From positions 1 through 44,634 of the forward strand of contig JALNXG010000028.1 in assembly GCA_023230485.1 (NCBI GenBank): a DNA stretch of 44,634 bases, in the 5' to 3' direction. The notes below the pieces were generated by a model. The model did no database searches. It saw only the letters and a list, made by a program, of their open reading frames with translations, and had not been told where the DNA came from. Shown one piece after another: positions 8,688 through 17,843 of this stretch. The position numbers and the translations under genes are program-made. The stretch is from Melioribacteraceae bacterium (GTDB lineage: Bacteria > Bacteroidota > Ignavibacteria > Ignavibacteriales > Melioribacteraceae). Position 1 is the first letter of the stretch, and every line of letters starts with the position of its first letter.

Positions 8688-9802
8688 TGAAGATATTAAT
8701 GACGTGCCTCTCCAAAAGCTGGGGAGGTATGGAAATGCAGGTTATAAATACAGCTGTTCAATTATTAGAGTCAGGTCTTGAGATTGATCTCTTACTTATA
8801 GATAAATCAAAATTATATTTTGAGGCTATAAACAATAAATTAAACACAATTACTATTGATAATTTTAAGTATTTAAGTCCGCTCCAAATTATTAAGCTCC
8901 GCTTTGTTTTAAATAATAGAAAATACGATATAATCCATTCACATTTCTCAAAGGATTTATGGCTGCTTACTCCTGTTTTAAAGTGGTTTGGATTTGGTAC
9001 TCCGTTAATTCTTACGAAACATGTTGGTTCGTTTATTAATAAAAAAGATTCACTTCATCGTTATATTTATTCAAGAGTTGATTTAGCACTCGCAATAAGC
9101 AGAGTAATAAAAAAGAATTTAGAAGATACTACACCATTGAAGCCCAATAAAATTGAACTTTTATATAGCGGAATCGATGATGAAAAATTTAATCCTGAAA
9201 AAGTTACTAAAAATCGGTTAAGAGAAGAATATAAATTATCTAAAGATACAATTCTTATCGGTATTGCCGGGAGATTTAGCCCGGGTAAAGGACATGAAGA
9301 ATTTATTTACGCATGCGAAATACTTGCCGCTAAGCATAAGAACTTAAAATTTATTATTATCGGTGAATCGAGCTATGGCGAATCTAAATATGGAAAAAAA
9401 ATATCCGAAATGCCTGCGGCTCTTGGAATAGAAGATAATTTTATTTTTACCGGGTTCCGTAAAGATATGCCGGAAGTATTTAATTCGTTGGATATTTTTG
9501 TTTTTCCTTCGCATGCAGAAGCTTTCGGTTTAACTTTAGTTGAAGCTATGTGCATGGGTTTACCTTCTGTTTGTACGGCTTCTGATGGTATCTTGGATAT
9601 AGCTGTGGATAACGAAACTTCATTTCTATTTGAAAGAGAGAATTATGTGGAGCTTTCGCAAAAGATTGAACAGCTTATTATTTCTAAAGAGCTTAGAGAC
9701 AGATTCGGAAGTAATGCACGAAAAAGAGTTATTTCAATGTTTACCAAAAATATATATATAGATAATCTCATTTCACTATATAAAAGATTTGCTACTAAAT
9801 GA
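8687..9802 (+). CDS. GT4-family glycosyltransferase
   Basis: 371 residues with the two Rossmann domains of GT-B enzymes. The N-terminal SWGGMEMQVINTAVQLL and IHSHFSKDLWLL bind the acceptor side. The C-terminal GIAGRFSPGKGHEEF, FTGFRKDMPEVFNSLDIFVFPS and the E-x7-E motif in EAFGLTLVE bind the nucleotide sugar. It has no membrane segment and probably works at the cytoplasmic face on a lipid-linked or surface glycan. It starts at the stop of the SpoIID gene, and its TGA overlaps the next ATG by four bases. The sugar and acceptor cannot be told from sequence. Confidence 0.88.
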   Translation: MKILMTCLSKSWGGMEMQVINTAVQLLESGLEIDLLLIDKSKLYFEAINNKLNTITIDNFKYLSPLQIIKLRFVLNNRKYDIIHSHFSKDLWLLTPVLKWFGFGTPLILTKHVGSFINKKDSLHRYIYSRVDLALAISRVIKKNLEDTTPLKPNKIELLYSGIDDEKFNPEKVTKNRLREEYKLSKDTILIGIAGRFSPGKGHEEFIYACEILAAKHKNLKFIIIGESSYGESKYGKKISEMPAALGIEDNFIFTGFRKDMPEVFNSLDIFVFPSHAEAFGLTLVEAMCMGLPSVCTASDGILDIAVDNETSFLFERENYVELSQKIEQLIISKELRDRFGSNARKRVISMFTKNIYIDNLISLYKRFATK

Positions 9803-11868
9803 CATTCCTGAACCCTGCGATATTGTTCGGATTATTAGCTGCTTCAATCCCGGTGGTTATACATCTTTTTAATTTAAGACAGCTTAAAAAGATCGAATTT
9901 AGCTCTCTGATGTTCTTAAAGACACTGCAGAAGAACAAAATCAGAAAGATAAAATTCAAGCAATGGCTTTTGCTCTTGATTCGTGTACTGATAATTATGT
10001 CGCTTGTTTTTGCATTTTCTCGTCCGACGATGAAGAACATTTCATTACTCGGTTTTGGTGAAAATGCCAAAACATCTGCAGTGATTATTTTAGATAATAG
10101 CTTTAGTATGTCGGTTGTATCGCCATCGGGCTCTTATTTCAATATTGCTAAAAAAAGTGCCTTGAATATTCTCGATAATTTAGAACAGGGAGATGAAGCG
10201 GCTGTTCTATTAATCTCTGATCTTCGTGAGAATAAAATAAATTTTACTCAAAATATTGCAATGCTTAAACGCACTATTGAGAAAGCTGAAATTTCAGGTT
10301 ATAGCGGTACAATAAATATGGCGATGGTTAAAGCTGCTACAATTGTAGATGAATCAAAAAACTACAATAAGGAAATTTACCTGCTAACTGATTTCCAAAA
10401 ATCAAGAATTTATAATGATCCGTCAGAGCTTTCTGATTTATCATTTGTATTAAATAAAAATGTACGCCTCTTTGGATATAAATTGCCGCAAAATGAAATA
10501 AGCAATATGGGAATAACAGATTTCAAAGCCGAGAACCAATTATTTGAAATAGGTAAAATAGCGACTTTCAAAGCGGATATAGAAAACTATTCCGGCAGTA
10601 GGCTTACAAATAGCGTTGCGTCATTATTTATTAATGGTAAGCGCACAGCTCAACAAAGTTTTGATATTGATCCGCAAACATCCAGAGAATTAACTTTTGA
10701 AACGACAATTATTTCATCAGGCTTATCTGATATATCAGTGGAACTAGAAGATGATGATCTTCTTTTTGATAATAAAAGGTATCTATCGATAAATATACCT
10801 GAATCAATTGCTGTTAATCTAATTTCCCAAAACAAAAAAAATGCTGAATTCATAAGTTTTCTATTATCTTCTAATAGTAATTTTACAACAGGTAATTCAA
10901 CAAAAAGTAATGTAAATGTTCTTATTGGAAACGAATCGAGCAGAGTATTAGAAGAATTAAAAAATGATATCGAGAATGGAGGAAGTTTAATAATATTCCC
11001 TGGTGAGAATAGTGATTTGGCGGAATATCAGAACATTTGTAAAATATTTGAACTCGATTTACCAAATTTAATAGTGGGCAAAAAAGGGAGTTTTCTAAAT
11101 CCAACTAAATTTAATAAAGTTGATTTTAATCATCCTCTTTTCAAAAATTTATTTCAAGATGAAAATACTCAACTAGAATCACCCCTGGTTAATTATTATT
11201 TCAAAACAAATAGTACTCAAAAAACGCAGTCAATTATAAATCTTATTGATGGCTCAGAACTATTAGTAGAGAAAAAATTAGGAAGAGGAAAAATACTTGC
11301 ATTCTATATAGCTCCTGTATTATCGTGGTCAGATATGCCTCTTAAACCAATATTTCCGGCTCTAATAGCAAGATCAATAATTTATTTGAGTACAGGAATA
11401 AAAGAAGATAGAAGTGTTATTTCGGGAGAGCCAATTATTGCTAGTCTATCTAATCGGAGATCTTCCAAAATTGAAATTGTAACTCCCAAATCGGAATCGC
11501 AATATATCAATGCAGATTCTTTAATTAATAAAAAATATTTGACTTATCCATATACCGATGAATTAGGAGTTTATAAATTTTATGACAACAAACAATTATT
11601 AGATTATTTTGTTGTGAATGCTATACCCTCAGAATCGATAATTAAATATGGAGATAGGGAAACAATAGAAAAATATTTAGAAGAAATTAAGTACAAAAAT
11701 AATTTTACCGAATTAAATTATGATTCAGATATTTCAAAGATAATTTATGAATCACGTTTCGGGATTGAATTATGGAAATACTTTATTACACTTGCATTAC
11801 TTCTTGCGATTGCAGAAATGATGATAGGGAAAAATTCAAAAAAAGATATTTCAGAATTAAGAAAGTAA
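9799..11868 (+). CDS. BatA/vWA-domain membrane protein
   Basis: 689 residues. The N-terminus carries the BatA-type membrane domain (FLNPAILFGLLAASIPVVIH, then a second segment about 55-75). A von Willebrand A domain follows, with the metal-site DxSxS motif at D99, S101 and S103 (LDNSFSMS). A long periplasmic beta-rich region and a GATase1-like stretch near 370-420 (NVLIGNESSRVLEEL) come next, and a C-terminal membrane helix (FITLALLLAIAEMMIG) anchors the end. Such proteins are common in Bacteroidota near MoxR/Bat gene sets, but no MoxR ATPase is next to it here. Translation is coupled to the glycosyltransferase gene by an ATGA overlap. Confidence 0.85.
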   Translation: MTFLNPAILFGLLAASIPVVIHLFNLRQLKKIEFSSLMFLKTLQKNKIRKIKFKQWLLLLIRVLIIMSLVFAFSRPTMKNISLLGFGENAKTSAVIILDNSFSMSVVSPSGSYFNIAKKSALNILDNLEQGDEAAVLLISDLRENKINFTQNIAMLKRTIEKAEISGYSGTINMAMVKAATIVDESKNYNKEIYLLTDFQKSRIYNDPSELSDLSFVLNKNVRLFGYKLPQNEISNMGITDFKAENQLFEIGKIATFKADIENYSGSRLTNSVASLFINGKRTAQQSFDIDPQTSRELTFETTIISSGLSDISVELEDDDLLFDNKRYLSINIPESIAVNLISQNKKNAEFISFLLSSNSNFTTGNSTKSNVNVLIGNESSRVLEELKNDIENGGSLIIFPGENSDLAEYQNICKIFELDLPNLIVGKKGSFLNPTKFNKVDFNHPLFKNLFQDENTQLESPLVNYYFKTNSTQKTQSIINLIDGSELLVEKKLGRGKILAFYIAPVLSWSDMPLKPIFPALIARSIIYLSTGIKEDRSVISGEPIIASLSNRRSSKIEIVTPKSESQYINADSLINKKYLTYPYTDELGVYKFYDNKQLLDYFVVNAIPSESIIKYGDRETIEKYLEEIKYKNNFTELNYDSDISKIIYESRFGIELWKYFITLALLLAIAEMMIGKNSKKDISELRK

Positions 11869-11872
11869 TTAT

Positions 11873-13135
11873 ATGATAGAAATTGAACGTAAAGAGATAG
11901 AAAAAGCAATATTAGTAGGTGTATCGAAAGGTATGAATACAAGAAGAGTAACAGAAGAACACCTGGAAGAATTGGAATTATTAGCTGATACGGCAGGAGC
12001 TGAAACAGTAATTAAATTCTTTCAAGATCGTGATAGTTATGACCCGGCTTACTTTATTGGAAAGGGAAAAGCCGAAGAGATTTTAGAATATGCCAAAGAG
12101 AATAATATCAATCTGGTTATATTTGATGATGATCTTAATCCTACACAATTAAGAAATCTCGAAAAACTATTTGAAAGAAAAATTTTAGATCGTTCAGCAT
12201 TGATTCTTGATATTTTTGCTTCACACGCAAAAACTAAAGAATCAAAGACTCAAGTGGAATTAGCACAATTGCAATATATGCTTCCTCGGCTTACACGTGC
12301 ATGGACTCACCTTTCAAAACAATTAGGCGGTATCGGAACTAAAGGTCCCGGTGAAACTCAAATTGAAACTGATAGACGAATTATCAGAACTCGTATAAGT
12401 AAATTAAAAGATACTCTGAAGAAAATCGAAGCTCAACATATAACCAAAAGTGCCGGAAGACAAGATCTAATTAATGTCTCTTTAGTTGGTTATACTAATG
12501 CAGGTAAATCAACTCTATTAAATCGTTTAACGGGAGCGGATGTATTAGCCGAAGACAAACTATTTGCTACACTTGATTCTACTACTCGCTCTTTTGATCT
12601 TGACAAGAATAAAAAAATATTATTGAGCGATACTGTCGGATTTATTAGAAAACTTCCCCATCATTTGGTAGCATCTTTTAAGACAACATTAAATGTGGTT
12701 AGAGAAGCGGATTTAATTTTACACGTTATAGATGTTTCTAATGAATTTTATGAAGAGCATATAGAAGTAGTCGAAGAAACTTTAAAATCTTTAGGTTGCG
12801 AAACCAAGCCGCAGATAAAGGTCTTTAATAAAATTGATCTTTTAGAAGACAAACAAAAATTAGAATTTATTTCACAACGTTATAACGATAGTGTGTTCGT
12901 CTCCTCAATGCGTGGATTTGGAATTAATTCTCTGATTGAAAGGATAAACGATTTTTATGAAAAAAATTATATTGTTCATACAATCCACCTAAAGCAATCA
13001 CAAGGCAAACTTATCTCGGTAATATATGAATTAGCTGATATTCTGGAATCAGTTTATGATGAAGATTCTATAATAATAAAATATAGAACAAATAAAGAAA
13101 TGCACAATAAAATATTAAGTATGCTCCAAAATTAA
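11873..13135 (+). CDS. hflX: Ribosome-splitting GTPase HflX
   Basis: 420 residues of the HflX family of GTPases, which dissociate stalled 70S ribosomes after heat or antibiotic stress. The N-terminal HflX domain ends in the signature GGIGTKGPGETQIETDRR (about 152-169). The G domain has the P-loop GYTNAGKST (206-214), LFATLDSTTRS as switch I, DTVGFIRKLPHHLVASFKTTL as G3 and FNKIDLLE as G4. It begins four bases after the BatA gene and its stop overlaps the hutH ATG (TAATG), so it is translated within the same operon. Confidence 0.95.
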   Translation: MIEIERKEIEKAILVGVSKGMNTRRVTEEHLEELELLADTAGAETVIKFFQDRDSYDPAYFIGKGKAEEILEYAKENNINLVIFDDDLNPTQLRNLEKLFERKILDRSALILDIFASHAKTKESKTQVELAQLQYMLPRLTRAWTHLSKQLGGIGTKGPGETQIETDRRIIRTRISKLKDTLKKIEAQHITKSAGRQDLINVSLVGYTNAGKSTLLNRLTGADVLAEDKLFATLDSTTRSFDLDKNKKILLSDTVGFIRKLPHHLVASFKTTLNVVREADLILHVIDVSNEFYEEHIEVVEETLKSLGCETKPQIKVFNKIDLLEDKQKLEFISQRYNDSVFVSSMRGFGINSLIERINDFYEKNYIVHTIHLKQSQGKLISVIYELADILESVYDEDSIIIKYRTNKEMHNKILSMLQN

Positions 13136-14703
13136 TGGGTATGAAAATGAAAATAATTATTGATGGAAAATCTTTAACTCTTGAATTAATTGAGAATTTT
13201 ATCAATTCAGATTGTGAAGTGGTACTTTCGGCTTCAGCAAAAAAACGTGTTATAAAAGCTCGCAATTTAATTGAGAAATGGATCGCGGAAGATAAAGTGA
13301 TTTATGGTGTTACGACAGGATTTGGAGAGTTTGCTAATGTTAAGATTGAACATGAACAGATTAAAGAGCTTCAAAAAAATTTAATAATTAGTCATTCCGC
13401 CGGAGTGGGAGAAAATCTTCCCCCATATATTGTAAAGATTATGATGCTACTTAGAGCAAATGCGCTGGCTCATGGTAATTCTGGTATTAGATTATCAACT
13501 CTTGAACTTCTGTTGGAAATGATTAATAAAAATATCATTCCAGTCGTTCCTTCTCAAGGGTCGGTCGGATCGAGTGGTGATCTTGCACCACTTTCTCATC
13601 TCGTACTTGCAATGATTGGAGAAGGAGAAGTCCAAGTTTATAAAAATGTTTTAACTGATAACTCGCATAAAACAAAAATTGAAGCTGCAAATAAAGTATT
13701 GAAAAAATATAAATTGAGTCCTGTTGTACTTGGTGCTAAAGAAGGTTTAGCATTAATTAACGGTACTCAAATGATGACTGCATTCGCAGCATATATCTGT
13801 ATAGATGCGAAAAAATTAATTAAGACGGCAGATATTTCTGCCGCACTTTCACACGAAGCACTTCGCGGCACTGATAAAGCTTATGATCCACGTCTTCATA
13901 GACTTCGTCCATATCCTGGACAGATAACCACTGCAGAGAATATGATTGCATTAATTAAAGGAAGCGAAATAAGAACATCGCATTTAGATAATGATACACG
14001 AGTTCAAGATTCTTATTCGATCCGATGTATTCCTCAGATACATGGTGCTTCGCGCGATACTATTGATTATGTTACTTCACGTGTGGAAATTGAAATTAAT
14101 TCGGTAAATGATAATCCACTCATTTTCCCTGAAGAAGGAGATCACCGCGAAGGTGGAAATTTCCATGGACAGCCGATAGCTCTCGCAATGGATTTTATGG
14201 CAATTGCACTTTCTGAAATAGCGAATGTTTCTGAGCGCAGGATTGAAAGATTGGTAAATGGATCATTAAGTCAATTGCCACGTTTTCTTACTGAAAAGGG
14301 AGGATTAAATTCCGGTTTTATGATTGCTCAATATACTGCCGCTGCACTTGTTTCAGAAAATAAAGTTCTTGCGCATCCTGCAAGTGTCGATTCGATTCCT
14401 ACATCTGCTAATCAGGAAGACCATAATTCTATGGGTTCGATAGCCGCTCGCAAATGTTTCCAAATACTTAAGCATGTTCAGACTGTTATAGCTATCGAAT
14501 TACTTACAGCTTCCCAGGGTATAGAATTTTTAAAACCACTTAAATGTGGTATCGGTACAGGGACAGCTTATTCTGAAATTAGAAAAGTTATTCCACCAAT
14601 GAACAATGATAGAATAATGTATAAAGAGATTGATAAAGCATTACGGTTAGTTTTGTCAGGCAAAATACTTTCTGCAGTTGAAAAGAAAATTAATTTAAAG
14701 TAG
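13135..14703 (+). CDS. hutH: Histidine ammonia-lyase with an SSG cofactor triad
   Basis: Aromatic amino acid ammonia-lyase, 522 residues, removing ammonia from histidine to give urocanate. Substrate-determining residues point to histidine: S-H at H87 (ISHSAGVG) and the glutamate in SIPTSANQEDHNSMG, where phenylalanine lyases have Gln. The MIO cofactor forms from three consecutive residues, usually Ala-Ser-Gly; here they are S146-S147-G148 (GSVGSSGDLAPL). The Tyr loop reads YGVTTGFG rather than the usual YGVNTGFG. The start at 13135 is coupled to hflX by TAATG, and ATGs at codons 3 and 5 are alternatives. No hutU, hutI or hutG is nearby. Confidence 0.9.
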   Translation: MGMKMKIIIDGKSLTLELIENFINSDCEVVLSASAKKRVIKARNLIEKWIAEDKVIYGVTTGFGEFANVKIEHEQIKELQKNLIISHSAGVGENLPPYIVKIMMLLRANALAHGNSGIRLSTLELLLEMINKNIIPVVPSQGSVGSSGDLAPLSHLVLAMIGEGEVQVYKNVLTDNSHKTKIEAANKVLKKYKLSPVVLGAKEGLALINGTQMMTAFAAYICIDAKKLIKTADISAALSHEALRGTDKAYDPRLHRLRPYPGQITTAENMIALIKGSEIRTSHLDNDTRVQDSYSIRCIPQIHGASRDTIDYVTSRVEIEINSVNDNPLIFPEEGDHREGGNFHGQPIALAMDFMAIALSEIANVSERRIERLVNGSLSQLPRFLTEKGGLNSGFMIAQYTAAALVSENKVLAHPASVDSIPTSANQEDHNSMGSIAARKCFQILKHVQTVIAIELLTASQGIEFLKPLKCGIGTGTAYSEIRKVIPPMNNDRIMYKEIDKALRLVLSGKILSAVEKKINLK

Positions 14704-14716
14704 TATATCGGAAAAT

Positions 14717-15275
14717 ATGGAGTTAAATTTTGAACAACTAACAGTAGTTGGTCTGGACGAAGGACAACATTTAGTATTAGCTCCACCCGGAACCGGCAAA
14801 ACAAATTCATAGTAAGTTGAAAGACTTAATCGATTTTCTTCAGTTAGAAGGTTCAAATACTCATTACGCAATAGATGATATAAGAGCAACCGTTCAATTA
14901 ATATTAAAAAATGCTTAGAATTTTGAAATAAAATTGGTAGAAGCAAAAGAACTAAATCATTTATTATATAAGCATCTGCCAGATTATAGATTATATTAAG
15001 AATCAGATCTATTAATCGGAAACGAAAGAATTATTATCTCTACAATTCACAAAGCGAAGGGATTAGAATTTGAAACAGTTGTTATTCCTTTTTATGATTC
15101 GAGTGTATATCCCAATTATTTTGATAGAACGGAGGAAGAGAAAACAGAAAGCGCACGTGCTTTTTATGTAGCTCTTACACGGGCAAAGCGAAGAATTATA
15201 ATCACGTTCACCGATGGTTATGGATCAATATATTTGGAAGACATTCTGAATCATTTTGAGCAAATTGAAGTGTAG
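14717..15275 (+). pseudogene. Remnant of a UvrD-like DNA helicase gene
   Basis: Two pieces of an SF1 helicase survive. The first, ATG at 14717 to TAG at 14812, encodes MELNFEQLTVVGLDEGQHLVLAPPGTGKT with the Walker A box. The second is in another frame from about 14814 to the stop at 15273-15275 and encodes motif V (ISTIHKAKGLEFETVVIP) and motif VI (ARAFYVALTRAKRRI). That frame is broken by an in-frame TAG near 14917 and a TAA near 14998. Motifs Ia to IV are missing, so several hundred codons were deleted. It begins 13 bases after hutH. The remaining bases to 15564 hold only a terminator. Confidence 0.85.
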
Positions 15276-15448
15276 AGACTTGATTTAAGATTAATTAAGT
15301 GTTTTAATAATTTACATAATTTAGAGAGAATATCGATGTTTAGTGAAACGAAGATTGGGAATTGAAATAATTACCACTAAATGTTTTATACAGAGATAGA
15401 AACTAAATGACGTTTAGCATAGCCGGACTAAACATAGCTCATATTAAA

Positions 15449-15475
15449 AAAGGGGATAATATTATTATCCCCTTT
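15449..15475 (-). terminator. Terminator of the M24 peptidase transcript
   Basis: A perfect 12-bp stem AAAGGGGATAAT (15449-15460) with ATTATCCCCTTT (15464-15475) and a 3-base loop. Read on the minus strand it ends in six T. It lies about 90 bases after the peptidase stop. On the plus strand it could also stop read-through from the hutH/pseudogene side. Confidence 0.85.
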
Positions 15476-15564
15476 CTCTTTAATGTCTGCTCATAAGTAA
15501 ATTTTCAATTAGCGTCGATTGTATCTTTACTATAAGAAATTAATTTTGCAAAAATCACTCATAA

Positions 15565-16755
15565 TTATTTTATATAATAAATCTCTGTCTGTCGCTCGGA
15601 AATAAATTCGGCTCCCGTTTCTTTGATTAGTACTTCCTCTTCAATTGTTGCAATGCCATAGCCATCAATTGTCAAGCGAGGTTCAATTGTAAATACTTGA
15701 CCGGCTTCCAATTCAAGATAAGGGAGATTGCTATAACGTTCCCAGCGAGGTCCTAAAAGTGCACCACCATCATGAGCGAATCTGCCTACTTGATGACCCA
15801 AACCGTGAGGGAATTCCTCATATCCTTGACCTACGATATAATCACGCGATATCAAATCAATTTCCCATCCTTTTCTGCCCGGTTTAATTCCTTCTGCAGC
15901 GAGTGTAATAGAATCGCGGATTACGTCAAATCCCTTCTGTACTTCTGCCGGAGCTTTATCTTCACCGGGACGAAGTACGTACCATGTTCTTTGTAAATCG
16001 GAGCAGTACCCTTTAAAATTAATACCAAAATCCATATTGATTACATGTCCGTGCTGAACTTTTCTATCGGTAGGACCTGAATGTGCGCCTGCTGTATCAG
16101 GGCCGGTAAATACCGATGGGCAATGTTCTGCTTCCCATGAAAGTCCGAAGCCTCTTTCGGATGTAAGATTTCTTACGAACTTAGCAATCTCAAGTTCGCT
16201 TACTCCGGGCTTAATAAATTTTCCTGTCTCATCAAATATTTTGAGTGTTTCTATAATTGCGGTTTTCATTAGTGCAAGTTCAGATGCTGATTTTCTTCCG
16301 CGCAGTGCTGCTACAATCTCTTCGGAAGAAATTAATTTATCCTCGAATCCCGTTCCTTTTAAGTGATCCATGAGTTCTAAATAAAGTCCATGCGTTAATC
16401 CATCTGCCAAGGTAGAATTGCGCGAATAGTTAATTGCAATTTTATTCGGGTTCAATTTTTTGAGCAGTTCCACAAGAGTTTCTTTTACACCCTTGAGATA
16501 TGAATGAATGTTTTTGTACGTACCGACAGTTTTCATATTTGCTAATTCTAACGAACCTATAACGGCATGGGTCTCACCGGTCTTAGTGATTATAAAAGCT
16601 GAAGACCACGTAGCATTTGTCCCAACAATCATATCGAGCATCGGGTCTTTAATGTTGCCTGTCTCTCTTACAAAAGTCATCCACATGTCAATATCTTTTT
16701 CTTGAAGTATTTTTACAGCTTGATCAATTTTTTCTAACACCATCGCTTTTGACAT
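15565..16755 (-). CDS. M24-family metallopeptidase (Xaa-Pro dipeptidase/aminopeptidase P-like)
   Basis: Cytoplasmic pita-bread peptidase, 396 residues from the chosen start. All five metal ligands of the family are visible: D242 (VINMDFGINFKGY), D253 (CSDLQRTW), H321 in HGLGHQVG, E358 (FTIEPRL) and E372 (IEEEVLI); H317 in the same motif is the usual proton-shuttle histidine. The N-terminal third is the creatinase-like domain. AAGGAG at 16764-16769 lies eight bases before the ATG at 16755 (MSKAMVLEK). That start is therefore preferred over an in-frame ATG at 16785, which would put the ribosome site inside the gene. It is divergent from the amidotransferase gene. Confidence 0.9.
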   Translation of the reverse strand: MSKAMVLEKIDQAVKILQEKDIDMWMTFVRETGNIKDPMLDMIVGTNATWSSAFIITKTGETHAVIGSLELANMKTVGTYKNIHSYLKGVKETLVELLKKLNPNKIAINYSRNSTLADGLTHGLYLELMDHLKGTGFEDKLISSEEIVAALRGRKSASELALMKTAIIETLKIFDETGKFIKPGVSELEIAKFVRNLTSERGFGLSWEAEHCPSVFTGPDTAGAHSGPTDRKVQHGHVINMDFGINFKGYCSDLQRTWYVLRPGEDKAPAEVQKGFDVIRDSITLAAEGIKPGRKGWEIDLISRDYIVGQGYEEFPHGLGHQVGRFAHDGGALLGPRWERYSNLPYLELEAGQVFTIEPRLTIDGYGIATIEEEVLIKETGAEFISERQTEIYYIK

Positions 16756-16803
16756 AATCAGAACTCCTTTTTGATATTTAAACAAATTGATTCAGATATT
16801 TTT

Positions 16804-16811
16804 TATCTTTG
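16804..16811 (+). promoter_or_regulatory. Candidate -7 element of the amidotransferase gene (TATCTTTG)
   Basis: TAnnTTTG octamer ending 22 bases before the TTG start. A TTG at 16787-16789 is somewhat close for a -33 box. Support is the recurrence of this pattern in the window, not any measurement. Confidence 0.3.
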
Positions 16812-16833
16812 TCATCAATATTAAGGAATTTTT

Positions 16834-17646
16834 TTGGAAAAAAATATTAAAGCTGCAATTATTGATCTTTATGATGGCGAAACGAATCAAGGAATAAGAT
16901 GTATTAAAGATATACTTTTCGATAATGGACTCAAATACGATCTTTTTGATATGAGAGGAAAGGGAGAAAATCCGACAACTGATTACGATATTTATATATC
17001 ATCCGGCGGTCCGGGTAGCCCTTGGGATGGTGAAGGTAAAAAATGGGAAGAGGATTATTTCAAATTAATGGATGCGCTTTGGGCGAATAATCAAAATCCA
17101 GCAAATAGGAAAAAGTATGTTTTTTTTATTTGCCATTCATTTCAAATAATGGTTCGTTATTTTAGTCTTGGTGAAGTAGTAAGAAGAAATTCCAAATCAT
17201 TTGGAATCATGCCTATTCATAAAACCAAATCTGGTAAATTAGAAATATTATTTAAGAATTTATCTGATCCTTTTTATGCTGCTGATTTTAGAGAGTGGCA
17301 GGTTATCCAACCGAACTTACAAAAAATTGATCTCTTAGGCGCAAAAATTATAGCATTAGAAAAAGTCCGCCCGCATGTTGATTTAGAACGTGCGATAATG
17401 GCAATAAGAGTATCAGATGAATTTTTTGGAACTCAATTCCATCCCGAAGCAGACCCCGAAAGTATGCTCTATCATTTTATGAAACCGGAACGAAAAGAGC
17501 ACGTGGTTTCTAAATATGGTGAAGAAAGGTATAATGAAATGCTAAATCTTTGCGAAAGTGATGAAGGAATTAAATCAACACGAAAAAATGTTTTACCAGG
17601 ATTTCTTAAAGAGGCGATTAAGCAGTTGAATAAAGAGTCTATTTAG
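16834..17646 (+). CDS. Stand-alone class I glutamine amidotransferase-like protein
   Basis: 270 residues in a single class I GATase (triad) domain. The SSGGPGSPWDGEG loop is followed by the nucleophile elbow FFICHSFQIM with C100, and GTQFHPEADPESM with H203 and E205, so the Cys-His-Glu triad is complete. The elbow departs from the usual G-x-C-x-G-x-Q pattern. There is no fused or adjacent synthase domain, so it may work with a distant partner or hydrolyse something other than glutamine. The start is TTG, supported by AAGGAA at 16823-16828 five bases upstream; no ATG lies in frame nearby. It is divergent from the M24 gene with a 78-base gap. Confidence 0.8.
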   Translation: MEKNIKAAIIDLYDGETNQGIRCIKDILFDNGLKYDLFDMRGKGENPTTDYDIYISSGGPGSPWDGEGKKWEEDYFKLMDALWANNQNPANRKKYVFFICHSFQIMVRYFSLGEVVRRNSKSFGIMPIHKTKSGKLEILFKNLSDPFYAADFREWQVIQPNLQKIDLLGAKIIALEKVRPHVDLERAIMAIRVSDEFFGTQFHPEADPESMLYHFMKPERKEHVVSKYGEERYNEMLNLCESDEGIKSTRKNVLPGFLKEAIKQLNKESI

Positions 17647-17843
17647 AGAAAGAATAAGCTATGCGTTACGAATATAAAATCAAGAGAATGCTGCATTTTT
17701 ATTTAATGCTGAATCATAATCAATGATTGATGGATTCACAAAAAGAATTTCCCATATTAATTAGATAAGTAAAACAAAATTTAGCTGAAACTTTTGAGTG
17801 GTTGGTTCTAAAAATTACTCGGAGAATGAATTATCGAGTGAAG

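Noticed and set aside
9373..10070. Minus-strand ORFs inside the glycosyltransferase and BatA genes
   Set aside because: Antisense shadows of well-supported genes; no motif and no ribosome site.
15565..16785. Upstream ATG at 16785 as the start of the M24 peptidase
   Set aside because: An AAGGAG ideally placed before the ATG at 16755 would then be inside the gene, and the extra ten residues (MFKYQKGVLI) look like translated leader.
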